A stretch of DNA of 64,000 nucleotides from Micromonospora terminaliae (GTDB lineage Bacteria > Actinomycetota > Actinomycetes > Mycobacteriales > Micromonosporaceae): contig NZ_CP045309.1 in NCBI RefSeq assembly GCF_009671205.1, positions 3,224,001 to 3,288,000 on the forward strand, read 5' to 3'. The notes beneath the pieces were generated by a model, which made no database searches, was not told where the DNA came from, and was given only the letters and a program-made list of their open reading frames with translations. This document shows, one piece after another, positions 32,660 through 42,147 of this stretch (position 1 is the first letter of the stretch; the number at the start of each line of letters is the position of its first letter). The position numbers were made by a program, and so were the translations under genes.

Positions 32660-33955
32660 TCAGAAGCGGTCCCGGGTCCCCAGGAGGGCGTGGTACGCGG
32701 CGCGGCGCCAGGACGCGAGTTCGGCGTCGATCGCGGCCCAGCGGCTGTCGTCGACGTGGAGCATCCCGCCGATGCCCGGCAGTGCCTCGATCAGCCGCAT
32801 CCGCTGGTCCTCGCTGGGATGGGTGCTCCACAGGTCGGTGGTGCGCCGGCTGAGCTGCCGTGCCAGCGGAAGCTGGGGGGCCAGGTGTCGCCGGGCCTCG
32901 GCCGCGATCGACTCGAGCTGCTCGCTGTCCAGGCGAGGCGCCTGGTGCCACAGGTCCTGCCAGATCCGGTCGGCCAGCAGGACCGTCTCGGCGGACTGGA
33001 GAAAGGCTCCGGTGCCGGCGACGCGGCGAGCGACCAGGTCGGCGCGGTACTCGGCGCGGCGGCTGTCGGGCATGGCGACGCTGTCGACGAGAAGCTGCGC
33101 GGTCGCGCCGGCGACGTTGACCAGGGCGAGGGCCCCCTGGACGAGCATTCCGAGCAGGACGACCGTTCCGCTCCCCTGCTCGGCCAACGAGTTCGCCGAG
33201 TGCAGGGCCCGCCGCCAGGGGTTCCGCCCACCGGTGGCCGCCACCGCCCGCGCACCGAACGCCCTCGCCGGCAGGGTCCGCCGTACCCGCAGGGGATCGC
33301 CGTTGGCCAGGTGGCCCAGTTCGTGCGCCAGCAGCGAGACGCGGGCCGGTCGCGGCAGCATCAGCCACAGGGGCATCCCGACGACGAGCACCGACCGCTG
33401 GCGCCACCCCAGCCGGGCCACGCCCGCGTTGATGTTCAGATCGGCACAGATGACGTCGGGAACCGGGGTTCCCGCGGCAGCGGCGACCTCCCGCACGAGA
33501 CGGTGCAACTGCGGGGCGTCACGCTCGGCGATCGCCCCGTACCTCGGCACCCGACCGAACGAGGGCTTGACGAGCAGCAGAACGAGGACGGCGGGGATCG
33601 CCAGCACCAGCCGGACTCCCGGTGGCGGGCCGTCGGCCACGACGAGCCAGGCGAGGTAACCCAGCGCGGCCACGCCGATCAGGGCCAGCACCACGGAGAA
33701 GACCATCAGCCAGACCTCCCCCCGTGAGGTACCGGCCGCGCTCGCGGCCGGGTCGGCCAGCAGCTCCTCGTGCGTCGCCCGGTCGACCTCCAGCCCGCGC
33801 CGGAACCCCCACCGGCCGACCAACCGGGTGCCCCGCCACGGCGCCAGCGCAGGGTCGTACACGTCGAGGTTCCAGCGGCAGGCGGGGCACCAGGAGGCGA
33901 TCCCCGCCTCCACCTCGACGAGGCCGTGGGCGCAGGCGGGACAACGGCTCGGCAT
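32660..33955 (-). CDS. M48-family membrane metalloprotease with N-terminal zinc ribbon
   Basis: A 431-residue protein. The N-terminus has two CPxC-type pairs (RCPAC and WCPAC) forming a probable zinc ribbon. Two membrane helices (about 85-140) precede an M48 peptidase domain with the catalytic HELGH (His211) and a downstream Glu in SRRAEYRADLVA as third ligand. Related HtpX-type proteases act in membrane protein quality control. The ATG at 33955 is chosen because the zinc ribbon starts there; a GTG seven codons earlier is possible. Confidence 0.88.
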   Translation of the reverse strand: MPSRCPACAHGLVEVEAGIASWCPACRWNLDVYDPALAPWRGTRLVGRWGFRRGLEVDRATHEELLADPAASAAGTSRGEVWLMVFSVVLALIGVAALGYLAWLVVADGPPPGVRLVLAIPAVLVLLLVKPSFGRVPRYGAIAERDAPQLHRLVREVAAAAGTPVPDVICADLNINAGVARLGWRQRSVLVVGMPLWLMLPRPARVSLLAHELGHLANGDPLRVRRTLPARAFGARAVAATGGRNPWRRALHSANSLAEQGSGTVVLLGMLVQGALALVNVAGATAQLLVDSVAMPDSRRAEYRADLVARRVAGTGAFLQSAETVLLADRIWQDLWHQAPRLDSEQLESIAAEARRHLAPQLPLARQLSRRTTDLWSTHPSEDQRMRLIEALPGIGGMLHVDDSRWAAIDAELASWRRAAYHALLGTRDRF

Positions 33956-34103
33956 CGTGGTCTTCGTCGGCACGAGGCCGGAGTGTAGATCGCGGCGACC
34001 GGGGACGGGTGCCCGCGCATCGCGGGCCTGACGCGTAAGAAATCGGAAATGGATCGGCACCGCACCCGTGGCTAGGCTGGCCTCCGGGTACGGGAGGTGC
34101 GCC

Positions 34104-34802
34104 GTGGCGCAGCGGGTGCTGGTGGTCGACGACGACCCCACGGTGGCCGATGTGGTCTGCCGCTACCTGGAGCACGCGGGCTACGAGGTCGCGCACGTCG
34201 GGGACGGGTCCGCGGCGCTGGCCGCCGTGGCCCGGCACCCGCCCCACCTGGTGGTGCTCGACCTGATGCTCCCGGTGCTCGACGGCCTGGAGGTCTGCCG
34301 GCGGCTGCGGCAGCGGCCGGACGGCGTACCCATCGTCATGCTCACGGCCCGCGGCGACGAGGCCGACCGGGTCCTCGGCCTGCAACTGGGCGCGGACGAC
34401 TACCTGAGCAAGCCGTTCTCCCCCCGCGAACTGGTGCTGCGGGTCCGCTCGGTGCTGCGCCGGGCGAATGGTGACCCGGCCGGCGCACCGCCGCCGGAAC
34501 TGCTCGCCGACGGCGGCCTGGAGGTGGCGACCGGGCCCCGGGTGGCCCGCCTGCACGGGCGGGAGCTGACCCTGACCCTGCGCGAGTTCGACCTGCTGGT
34601 GCACCTCATGTGGCACCCGGCCCGGGCGTTCCGCCGGGCCGAGCTGCTGGAGCGGGTCTGGGGGTGGAGCTTCGGCGACCAGTCGACGGTGACGGTCCAC
34701 GTGCGACGGCTGCGGGAGAAGATCGAGGCCGACCCGGCCGATCCCCGCCGCATCGTCACCGTCTGGGGCGTCGGCTACCGGTACGAGCCGTCCCGTGCGT
34801 GA
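34104..34802 (+). CDS. OmpR-family response regulator
   Basis: A 232-residue regulator. The receiver domain has VVDDDPTV, Asp53 (LVVLDLMLP) and the Lys of LSKPFSPREL. A winged-helix DNA-binding domain follows (LTLREFDLLVHLMWHPARAFRRAELLERVWG, VTVHVRRLREKIE). The GTG at 34104 has GGGAGG 7 bases upstream. It overlaps its histidine kinase gene by eight bases. Confidence 0.94.
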   Translation: MAQRVLVVDDDPTVADVVCRYLEHAGYEVAHVGDGSAALAAVARHPPHLVVLDLMLPVLDGLEVCRRLRQRPDGVPIVMLTARGDEADRVLGLQLGADDYLSKPFSPRELVLRVRSVLRRANGDPAGAPPPELLADGGLEVATGPRVARLHGRELTLTLREFDLLVHLMWHPARAFRRAELLERVWGWSFGDQSTVTVHVRRLREKIEADPADPRRIVTVWGVGYRYEPSRA

Positions 34803-35820
34803 CCTGGCGCTGATCTTCGGGGCGGCCCTGGTGGCGGCGCTCGCCGTCGGGCTGGCCGGCGCCGTGGCGCTGCGGCAGCTGCGCGGCCGGTCGATCACCG
34901 TGCACATCTCCGTGCTGCTCGCCATGACGGTCGGCGCGGTGGCGGCCGGGGTGGCGGTGGTCGCCGAGGCGATGTTCCTCTCCCCGCACGACCTCGAGGT
35001 GGTGCTGACCACGCTCGCCGCCGCCGCGGTGGTGAGCCTCGCGGTCGGCTGGCTGTTCGGCCGCCGGCTCGCGGCCGCGGCGGTCTGGGCCGACCAGGCC
35101 CGGGAGCGGGAGCGCCGGATCGAGAAGGGCCGCCGGGACCTCGTCGCCTGGGTCTCCCACGACCTGCGCACCCCGCTCGCCGGGATGCGGGCGATGGCCG
35201 AGGCGCTGGAGGACGGGGTGGTGGGCGACCCGGCGACGATGACCGAGTACCACCATCGGATCCGGGTGGAGACCGACCGGATGACCCGGCTGGTCGACGA
35301 TCTGTTCGAGCTGTCCCGGATCAACGCCGGCGCGCTGCGGCTGTCGCTGTCGGCGGTGCCGCTCGGCGACGTGGTGTCCGACGCGCTGGCCGGCACCGCG
35401 CCGCTGGCCGCCGCGCGCCGGATCCGGCTCCTCGCCCCGGAGTCGGGGTGGCCCACGGTGACCGCGAGCGAGCCGGAGCTGGCCCGGGTGGTGGGGAACC
35501 TGCTGCTCAACGCGATCCGCTACACCCCGGAGGACGGCACCGTCCGGGTGGACGCCGGGCGGGACGCCGGCACCGCCTGGCTGGCCGTGGCGGACACCTG
35601 CGGGGGGATCCCGGAGCGCGACCTGCCCCGGGTGTTCGACGTCGCGTTCCGGGGGGAGCGGGCCCGCACTCCCCCGCGGGACAGCGGCGACGGGGAGGGT
35701 TCCGGCGGGCTCGGGTTGGCGATCGTGCGTGGCCTGGTCGAGGCGCACGGCGGCCGGGTCGAGGTCGGCAACGTCGCCGGCGGCTGCCGGTTCGTCGTCC
35801 GGCTGCCGTCGCCTGCGTGA
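34795..35820 (+). CDS. OmpR-partner sensor histidine kinase
   Basis: A 341-residue kinase with two membrane helices (about 5-30 and 35-95) and very little external sequence. HisKA carries His122 (WVSHDLRTPLAGM). The HATPase domain has NLLLNAIRYTP, DTCGGIPERDLPRVFD and GGLGLAIVRGLVEAHGG. The GTG start lies inside the end of the response regulator gene. Its position at the head of the methyltransferase-glycosyltransferase cluster may reflect control of that cluster, but those genes converge on it. Confidence 0.92.
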   Translation: MRDLALIFGAALVAALAVGLAGAVALRQLRGRSITVHISVLLAMTVGAVAAGVAVVAEAMFLSPHDLEVVLTTLAAAAVVSLAVGWLFGRRLAAAAVWADQARERERRIEKGRRDLVAWVSHDLRTPLAGMRAMAEALEDGVVGDPATMTEYHHRIRVETDRMTRLVDDLFELSRINAGALRLSLSAVPLGDVVSDALAGTAPLAAARRIRLLAPESGWPTVTASEPELARVVGNLLLNAIRYTPEDGTVRVDAGRDAGTAWLAVADTCGGIPERDLPRVFDVAFRGERARTPPRDSGDGEGSGGLGLAIVRGLVEAHGGRVEVGNVAGGCRFVVRLPSPA

Positions 35821-35870
35821 CCGGGAGGCCGCACGTCGTCCGGTGACGTGGACCGGTGCGGCGCGGGCCG

Positions 35871-36500
35871 CTACGGCCGGATCAGTTCGGCGAACCAGCG
35901 GTCGTCGGCGGGAAACACCTCGCGGACGGCGAGGCCCGCCGCGGCGGCCGCGCGATGCACCGCCCTGGTGTCCAGCCGCGCCCAGCCGAAACTCGGCCCC
36001 CGGTGGCGTCCCGACACCACGTGTGCCCGGCCCTGCCAGGAGCCGCTGCCGGGCGGGTCCAGCTCGGCCAGGACGCTGCCGTCCGCCCGGAGCAGCTCCC
36101 GGCACCGGCGCAGCAGCCGGCGCGGGTCACCGCCGATGCCGATGTTGCCGTCCAGCAGCACGACGTGCTGCCACCGGCCCTCCGCGGGCAGCGGACGGAA
36201 GAGGTCGGCCTGGACCGCGACCGCGCCCCGGGCGCGGGTGAGCGCCACCGCCCGGGCCGAGACGTCGACTCCGACCGTGACCAGCCCGGCCCGGGTCAGC
36301 GCCACGGTGAGCCGGCCCGGACCGCAGCCCAGGTCCAGCGTCGGGCCGGCGCACCGGGACACCACCGTGGCGGTCGCCGGCTCGGCCGTCCCGTGCCACC
36401 GATCCACCGGCAACCGGCGGCGGGTCCCGTCGGCCTGCACGAGCCAGTGCGCGGTGGCGTCCCCGTGCCGTAGCGCGCCGGCGAACGCGTCGGTGCTCAC
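35871..36500 (-). CDS. Class I SAM-dependent methyltransferase
   Basis: A 209-residue protein with SAM-binding motif I (TLDLGCGPGRLTVAL), an acidic end of strand 2 (GVDVSARAVAL) and motif near QADLFRPLP. The GTG start overlaps the stop of the DUF2064 gene by four bases (GTGA). Substrate not identifiable. Last gene of a three-gene operon with the DUF2064 protein and a family 2 glycosyltransferase. Confidence 0.88.
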   Translation of the reverse strand: MSTDAFAGALRHGDATAHWLVQADGTRRRLPVDRWHGTAEPATATVVSRCAGPTLDLGCGPGRLTVALTRAGLVTVGVDVSARAVALTRARGAVAVQADLFRPLPAEGRWQHVVLLDGNIGIGGDPRRLLRRCRELLRADGSVLAELDPPGSGSWQGRAHVVSGRHRGPSFGWARLDTRAVHRAAAAAGLAVREVFPADDRWFAELIRP

Positions 36501-37183
36501 CGCCGGCCGCCGACCGGCCGGGCCCGCCGTACGGCGGCGACCTCCCGGGCGAAGCGGCCGGCCGGGACCAGGCCGCTGACCGCGAGCGCGTCGGTCCAGT
36601 CGTCCACGTCGCGCAGCAGCGGCAGCGTCGCGATCCGCATGCCGCGCCCGGCCAGCGCCGCCCGGGTACGCCGCCCGGTGCCGGGGGTGGACATGGGCAG
36701 CCCCCGCAGGGCGGTCGCCTCGCGGGGGTCGCGCAGGCCCAGCGCCCACCAGCCGCCGTCCGCGGCCGGGCCGAGCGCCGCGTCGGTCCCGGGCGCGCCG
36801 AGCCGGCGTACGGCGGCGGCCAGCCGCGCCGCGGTGAGCTGGGGGGTGTCCATGCCGATCTGGAGCACCGGCCGCCCCGGGTACGCGGCGGCCACGTCGG
36901 CGTGCGCGTGCGCGAGCCGGTCGGCGAGACCGTCGCCGCGCTGCGGCAGCACCGGCCAACCGGCGACCGCGGCGGCCAGGTCCGCCCCGTCCTCGGCGTC
37001 GGCGAGCCGGCCGGCCAGCGCCAGCACCGGGACGACCCCCGGGGTGGCGGCGACGGCGTCGAGGGTGTCGTGCAGCGCGGCCGCGGCGATGCGGGCCGCC
37101 TGCGCGGGCTCGGCGGGCGGGCACAGCCGGGTCTTGACCGCCCCGGCCACGGGGGCCTTGGCCACCACCAGCAGGACGGTCAC
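36497..37183 (-). CDS. DUF2064 nucleotidyl/glycosyltransferase-like protein
   Basis: A 228-residue protein beginning VTVLLVVAKAPVAGAVKTRLCPP, the hallmark of DUF2064 (a GT-A-like fold related to CofC/MobA nucleotidyltransferases). Motifs seen are GDGLADRLAHAHAD, IGMDTPQLTAARL and LGPAADGGWWALGL. Members are often annotated as TIGR04282 glycosyltransferases, but biochemical function is poorly established. The GTG start overlaps the glycosyltransferase stop by four bases. Confidence 0.85.
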   Translation of the reverse strand: MTVLLVVAKAPVAGAVKTRLCPPAEPAQAARIAAAALHDTLDAVAATPGVVPVLALAGRLADAEDGADLAAAVAGWPVLPQRGDGLADRLAHAHADVAAAYPGRPVLQIGMDTPQLTAARLAAAVRRLGAPGTDAALGPAADGGWWALGLRDPREATALRGLPMSTPGTGRRTRAALAGRGMRIATLPLLRDVDDWTDALAVSGLVPAGRFAREVAAVRRARPVGGRR

Positions 37184-37854
37184 CGCCGGCCGTCCACGCT
37201 GCGCAGCACCGCCAGGAAGTCCCGGGTGGCGCGGACCGTGCCGCGGACCGAGCCGGAGACCTTGGACCGGGTCCCGGCGGCGCGCGGGGCGTACCGGACG
37301 TCGCGTTCGTGGATGCGCCAGCCGGCGGCAGCGGCCCGGATCATCAGTTCGAGGGGGTAGCCGAAGGCCCGGTCGGTGACCCCGAGGGCGAGCAGGGCGT
37401 CCCGCCGGGCGACCCGGATCGGGCTGAGGTCCCGCAGCGGCACCCCGCGCTGGCGCAGCAGCGCGGCGACCAGCGCCGTGCCGGCCCGGGCGTGCCACGG
37501 CCACGCCCCGGCGGACACCGGACGGCGCCGGCCCACCGCCAGGTCGGCGGCACCGGCCGCCACCGGGGCGACCAGGGCGGGCAGCTCGCCCGGGTCGAAG
37601 GAGCCGTCGGCGTCGAGCACGCAGACCAGCTCGGTCTCGGCGTGTTCCAGGCCGGCGTGCACGGCCGCCCCGTAGCCGCGGCGCGGCTCCCGCACCACCC
37701 GGGCGCCGTGCCGCGCGGCCACCTCCGGGGAGCCGTCCCGGGACCCGTTGTCCACCACGATCGCCCGGTAGCCGGGCGGTAGCGCGGTCAGCACGCCGGG
37801 CAGGGCGGCGGCCTCGTCGAGGCACGGCAGCACCACGTCGATCTGTGTCGGCAT
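37180..37854 (-). CDS. Family 2 glycosyltransferase
   Basis: A 224-residue cytoplasmic GT2 enzyme: MPTQIDVVLPCLDEAAALPGVL, the nucleotide-sugar motif VVDNGSRDGSPEVA, the metal-binding DADGSFDP and RRGYGAAVHAGL. It resembles dolichyl-phosphate-sugar synthases without their membrane tail. The ATG at 37854 has no clear ribosome binding site. It is divergent from the membrane protein gene at 38000. Confidence 0.88.
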   Translation of the reverse strand: MPTQIDVVLPCLDEAAALPGVLTALPPGYRAIVVDNGSRDGSPEVAARHGARVVREPRRGYGAAVHAGLEHAETELVCVLDADGSFDPGELPALVAPVAAGAADLAVGRRRPVSAGAWPWHARAGTALVAALLRQRGVPLRDLSPIRVARRDALLALGVTDRAFGYPLELMIRAAAAGWRIHERDVRYAPRAAGTRSKVSGSVRGTVRATRDFLAVLRSVDGRR

Positions 37855-37999
37855 GCCGCCGACGCTAGGCCGGTCCGTGCCGCGCGAGGCCCCGATCGTG
37901 CTTACGGAACCCTTACCGAGCAGGCATTTCTTACCATCCGGTGACGCTGGAGCGGATCCGCCCACCCGGAGCCGCGGCGGGCCGTACCGTCCGGTCGTC

Positions 38000-39475
38000 A
38001 TGAGATCCGCAGCCACCCTCCCCCGCGTTCCCGGCCCGCGGCGGACCGCCCCCGGGCATCGGGGCGACCTCCTCGCCCTCGGGGTCGAGGCGGTGCTGCT
38101 GGCCGCCGCGGTCGTGGCCGGGCTGGTGCTCAACCGGCGCGGTGCGGGGCTGCACGCGGACGCCGCGCCGCTCTACGCCACCTGGCGGCCGCACGCCGGG
38201 TGGGGCACCCCGCTCGCCGTGCTGGTCGCGGTGCTCGTGCTCGGGCCGGGCCTGCGCTGGGCGCGGACCGCCCGCTGGGGTCCGCTGCTGGCGGCCGGCT
38301 GGCTGGCCGCGGTGGCCTGGACGCTGTCACTGGCCCTGATCGACGGCTGGTCGGCGGGGCTGGCCCGGCGGCTCACCGTGCAGGCGGAGTACCTGCACGA
38401 GGTGCCCGGGGTCGGCGACATCCCCGGGATGCTGGCCGGCTTCACCGACCGGATCCTCGACTTCCAGCCGGACTCCTGGTCCACCCACACGGCCGGACAT
38501 CCGCCGGGCGCCCTGCTGGTCTTCGTCTGGCTGGACCGGATCGGCCTGGGCGGGGGCGCCGCCGCGGCGCACTGCTGCGTGCTGGTCGGCGCGACCGCCG
38601 CGGTGTCGGTGCCGGTCACCCTGCGCGCGCTGGGCGCCACCGGGGCGGCCCGGGCGGTGCTGCCGTTCCTGGTGCTGCTGCCCGGCGCGGTCTGGCTGGG
38701 CGCCTCCGGCGACGCGGTCTTCACCGGCGTGGTCGCCGCCGGACTGGCCCTGCTGGCGGTACGCGGGCCGCTCGCCGCGCTGGCCGGCGGGCTGCTGCTC
38801 GGCTTCGCGCTGCACCTGTCGTACGGGTTCGTGCTGGTCGGCGTCCTGGCGCTGGCCGTGCTGGCGCTGCGCCCCGACCGCCGGCGAGCCGCGCTGCTCG
38901 CCGCGACGGCCGGCGTCGCCGGCGTCACGGCGCTGTTCGTCCTGGCCGGCTTCCGCTGGTGGGAGGGGTACGACCGGGTCGTCGAGCGGTACTACCAGGG
39001 CTGGGCGGCCGAGCGCCCGTACGGGTACTGGGTCTGGGCGAACCTGGCGGCGCTGCTGCTCTCCGCCGGGCCGGTGCTCGGTCCGGCGCTGCGCCGCACG
39101 GCGCTCGCGGCTCGGGCGGCCTGGCGGTCACCCGACTCGCCCGGCGACCGGGTGCGAGGGCGCTCGCCCGGCGACCTGGTGGCAGGCTTACCGGACCTCG
39201 GGCTCCGCGGGGCCGTCCGGCTCGGCCGGGGGTGGGTGGCGCGGGTGCTCGCGCTCGGGCCGGCGGTGCTGCTGCCGGCCGCCGCGGCGCTGGTGGTGGC
39301 CACCGCCGACCTGTCCGGGATGAGCAAGGCCGAGGTGGAACGGATCTGGCTGCCGTTCGCGGTCTGGCTCCTCATCGCGGCGGCCCACCTGCCCGCACGG
39401 ACCCACCGCTGGTGGCTGGCCGCCCAGGCACTCACCGCACTGACCGTCAACCACCTGCTGTTCACCGTCTCCTGA
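38000..39475 (+). CDS. Polytopic membrane protein, possible GT-C glycosyltransferase
   Basis: A 491-residue protein with about ten or eleven hydrophobic helices and a large loop (about 130-165) containing GMLAGFTDRILDFQPDSWSTHTAGHPPGAL. The Asp and His residues in that external loop suit a polyprenyl-phosphate-sugar-dependent GT-C transferase, but I see no signature that proves it. A polar segment rich in Arg and Pro (about 375-410) lies inside. It is divergent from the GT2 gene, whose product could supply its lipid-linked sugar donor. Confidence 0.78.
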   Translation: MRSAATLPRVPGPRRTAPGHRGDLLALGVEAVLLAAAVVAGLVLNRRGAGLHADAAPLYATWRPHAGWGTPLAVLVAVLVLGPGLRWARTARWGPLLAAGWLAAVAWTLSLALIDGWSAGLARRLTVQAEYLHEVPGVGDIPGMLAGFTDRILDFQPDSWSTHTAGHPPGALLVFVWLDRIGLGGGAAAAHCCVLVGATAAVSVPVTLRALGATGAARAVLPFLVLLPGAVWLGASGDAVFTGVVAAGLALLAVRGPLAALAGGLLLGFALHLSYGFVLVGVLALAVLALRPDRRRAALLAATAGVAGVTALFVLAGFRWWEGYDRVVERYYQGWAAERPYGYWVWANLAALLLSAGPVLGPALRRTALAARAAWRSPDSPGDRVRGRSPGDLVAGLPDLGLRGAVRLGRGWVARVLALGPAVLLPAAAALVVATADLSGMSKAEVERIWLPFAVWLLIAAAHLPARTHRWWLAAQALTALTVNHLLFTVS

Positions 39476-39500
39476 CCACGCGCGCCCCGCCGGCCCCGAT

Positions 39501-39555
39501 GATCATGAGGTTGGCGGTGACGAATCGGGCGGATCGCGCCGCCAACCTCATGATC
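39501..39555. terminator. Hairpin between convergent genes, possibly a dispersed palindromic element
   Basis: A perfect 17-bp inverted repeat (GATCATGAGGTTGGCGG at 39501-39517, complement at 39539-39555) with a 21-base loop lies between the convergent stops at 39475 and 39576. It is less GC-rich than the other terminators of the window. Confidence 0.65.
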
Positions 39556-39575
39556 GACGGCAGCGGACGGCCGGC

Positions 39576-40637
39576 TCAGGCGGGCAGGGCGGCGGGTTCG
39601 CGCAGGGGGTCGGTGGCGAAGGCGGTCACGCCGTCGGCGAAGGCCACCCGGGCGGTGTAGCCGAGCAGGTCCCGGGCCCGGGTGGGATCGGCGACCACGT
39701 GCCGAACGTCCGCCGCCCGGGCGCCGCCGACCACCTCCGGCTCGGGCCCGTCCATGGCCCGGGCGAGCTCGGCGGCCAGGTCGCCGACGGTGTGCGGCTC
39801 GCCGGAGCAGACGTTCACCGGGACCAGACCGTCCGGCGTGGGCGCGGTGAGCGCCAGCAGGTTGGCCCGGGCCACGTCGGTGACGTGCACGAAGTCGCGG
39901 CGCTGGCGGCCGTCCTCGTACACCCTCGGTGGCCGGCCGCCGGCCAGCGCCGAGCGGAACAGCGAGGCGACCCCGGCGTACGGGGTGTCGCGGGGCATCC
40001 GGGGGCCGTAGACGTTGTGGTAGCGCAGCGCCCACACCCCGCCCCCGGTCTGCCGCGCCCAGGCCGCCGCGTAGTGCTCCTGGGCGAGCTTGCTGGCGGC
40101 GTACGTGCTGCGCGGCTCCAGCGGGGCGTCCTCGGGGACCAGGGCCGGATCGAGGGTGCCGCCGCAGGCGGGGCAGGTGGGGTCGTACCGGCCGGCGGCC
40201 AGGTCGGCGGCCCGGCGGGGTGCGGGGCGGACCACGGCGTGCCGGGCGCAGGTGTAGCGGCCCTCGCCGTAGACCACCATCGAGCTGGCCAGGACCAGAC
40301 GCGACACGCCGGCTCGATGCATGGCGGCGAGCAGCACCGCCGTGCCGTGGTCGTTGTGGCCGGCGTACCCGGGTGCGTCGGAGGGGTCCAGGCCGTGCCC
40401 CACCATGGCGGCCTGGTGGCAGACCGCGTCCACCCCCGGCAGCAGCCGGTCCAGCAACCCGTCGTCGCGGACGTCGCCGATCACCGGGTCGTGCCGGCGC
40501 GCCCACTCGGGCAGCGCGCCGCCGTGCGCCTGGGGCAGCAGCGCGTCGAGGCAGACCGGCTCGTGGCCCTCGGCGGCCAGCAGGTCGGCGATCTGCGATC
40601 CGATGAAGCCGGCCGCGCCGGTGACCAGTACCCGCAT
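39576..40637 (-). CDS. NAD-dependent sugar nucleotide epimerase (dTDP-L-rhamnose 4-epimerase-like)
   Basis: A 353-residue short-chain dehydrogenase of the extended type. The Rossmann motif GAAGFIGSQIA, the catalytic YAASK and the substrate loop RYHNVYGPR are present. An insertion near residue 160 carries CPACGG and an upstream Cys, a zinc-knuckle-like feature I associate with dTDP-L-rhamnose 4-epimerase-type enzymes. Substrate assignment is tentative. It may supply an unusual sugar to the neighbouring glycosyltransferases. Confidence 0.85.
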   Translation of the reverse strand: MRVLVTGAAGFIGSQIADLLAAEGHEPVCLDALLPQAHGGALPEWARRHDPVIGDVRDDGLLDRLLPGVDAVCHQAAMVGHGLDPSDAPGYAGHNDHGTAVLLAAMHRAGVSRLVLASSMVVYGEGRYTCARHAVVRPAPRRAADLAAGRYDPTCPACGGTLDPALVPEDAPLEPRSTYAASKLAQEHYAAAWARQTGGGVWALRYHNVYGPRMPRDTPYAGVASLFRSALAGGRPPRVYEDGRQRRDFVHVTDVARANLLALTAPTPDGLVPVNVCSGEPHTVGDLAAELARAMDGPEPEVVGGARAADVRHVVADPTRARDLLGYTARVAFADGVTAFATDPLREPAALPA

Positions 40638-40827
40638 TCGGCCAGGCTAGGGCACCGGACGGCCCCGGTCGGGCGGTTCGCGGCGGACGTCAGCGGTCCG
40701 TAAGGGACGGCGTCGGTAAGGGTTCGGTAATGCCGCGAAACGGACCGATGGGGGGTCGCGGCGTCTAGCGTCCTGCAGAGGGACCACCGGCGGCCGGGTG
40801 GGCCCGGACCGCGGATCAGGAGGAGAC

Positions 40828-42147
40828 GTGCCCGCCAGCCCACCGCCACCGGACGACGCGCCGTCGGCCGCGCCGGCGGCCCTGTGGTCGGGGCTGGCCC
40901 GGCACCGGCCGCCGGGGGTCGACGCCGTCGACCGGGCCTGGCGCAGCCCCGTCCGCGGGCCCTGGCTGACCTCGGTGCTCGGCGCCGTGCTGCTGGCCAC
41001 CCTGCCCCTGGTGGTCGTCACCGGGCTGCTCGACTGGATCGCCTACGGTCCCGGTCTCGGCCAGGCGTTTCCCCGGGACGTGGGCTGGCTGCACCCGCCG
41101 GTGTTCGACTGGCCGACCCGGCCCGCCTGGCTGTTCCGGGTGACCCAGGGGCTGCACGTGACGCTCGGGATCGTGCTGGTGCCGGTGGTGCTGGGCAAGC
41201 TCTGGTCGGTGGTGCCCAAGCTCTTCGACTGGCCGCCGGCCCGCTCGGCCGCCCAGGTGCTGGAGCGGCTGTCGCTGCTGCTGCTGGTGGGCGGCATCCT
41301 GTTCCAGACGGCCACCGGCCTGCTCAACATCCAGTACGCCTACCTGTTCGGCTTCGACTTCTACACGGCGCACTGGTACGGCGCCTGGATCTTCACGGCG
41401 GCGCTCGTCGTCCACGTGGCGATCAAGTTGCCCCGGCTGGTCACCGCGCTGCGCGGGCCGGGCTTCGCGCGTACCCCGGTGGAGCGGACCCGGCCGGAGC
41501 CGGCGGATCCCGACGGCCTGGTGGCCCGGCGGCCCGGCGCGGCGACGATGAGCCGGCGGGGCGTGCTGGCCCTGGTCGGCGGCGGGGCGCTGCTGCTGGC
41601 GGCGCTGACGGTCGGGCAGAGCGTCGACGCGCTGCGCTCCACCGCGCTGCTGTTGCCCCGCGGCCGGCGCATCGGCGACGGGCCGACCGGTTTCCCGGTC
41701 AACCGCAGCGCCGCGGCGGCCGGCGTCACGCCGGAGCAGACCGGGCCGGGCTGGCGGCTCACGCTGCACGCGGGCAACCGCACGGTCGCCCTGGACCGGG
41801 CCCGGCTGCTCGCCCTGGCACAGCACACGGCCGTCCTGCCGATCGCCTGCGTGGAGGGGTGGTCCACCACGCAGACCTGGAGCGGGGTCCGGCTGCGCGA
41901 CCTCGCCGCCCTGGTCGGGTCGGCCGATCCGGCCGCCGCCCGGGTCCGGTCGCTGGAACGCGCCGGCCTGTTCCGCGAGGCCGTCCTGCACGGCGGCCAG
42001 GTGACCGACCCGGACGCGCTGCTCGCCCTGCGGGTCAACGGCGTCGACCTGAGCCCGGACCACGGCTACCCGGCACGGGTCATCGTGCCGGCACTGCCCG
42101 GCGTGCACTGCACGAAGTGGGTGGCGGAGATCGTGTTCGATGGCTAG
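40828..42147 (+). CDS. Membrane-fused molybdopterin-dependent oxidoreductase
   Basis: A 439-residue protein. The GTG at 40828 has an ideal AGGAGGAG site. The N-terminal half (about 35-215) has four or five membrane helices with His residues spaced as in cytochrome b561-type domains (GLHVTLG, HWYGAWI, VVHVAIKLP). After TM5 (GVLALVGGGALLLAALTVG) comes a sulfite-oxidase-type Mo domain (about 300-439) with the probable Mo ligand Cys341 (LPIACVEGWS) and the HCTKWV end motif. It is a membrane-bound relative of YedY/SuoX; its substrate is unknown. Confidence 0.88.
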   Translation: MPASPPPPDDAPSAAPAALWSGLARHRPPGVDAVDRAWRSPVRGPWLTSVLGAVLLATLPLVVVTGLLDWIAYGPGLGQAFPRDVGWLHPPVFDWPTRPAWLFRVTQGLHVTLGIVLVPVVLGKLWSVVPKLFDWPPARSAAQVLERLSLLLLVGGILFQTATGLLNIQYAYLFGFDFYTAHWYGAWIFTAALVVHVAIKLPRLVTALRGPGFARTPVERTRPEPADPDGLVARRPGAATMSRRGVLALVGGGALLLAALTVGQSVDALRSTALLLPRGRRIGDGPTGFPVNRSAAAAGVTPEQTGPGWRLTLHAGNRTVALDRARLLALAQHTAVLPIACVEGWSTTQTWSGVRLRDLAALVGSADPAAARVRSLERAGLFREAVLHGGQVTDPDALLALRVNGVDLSPDHGYPARVIVPALPGVHCTKWVAEIVFDG

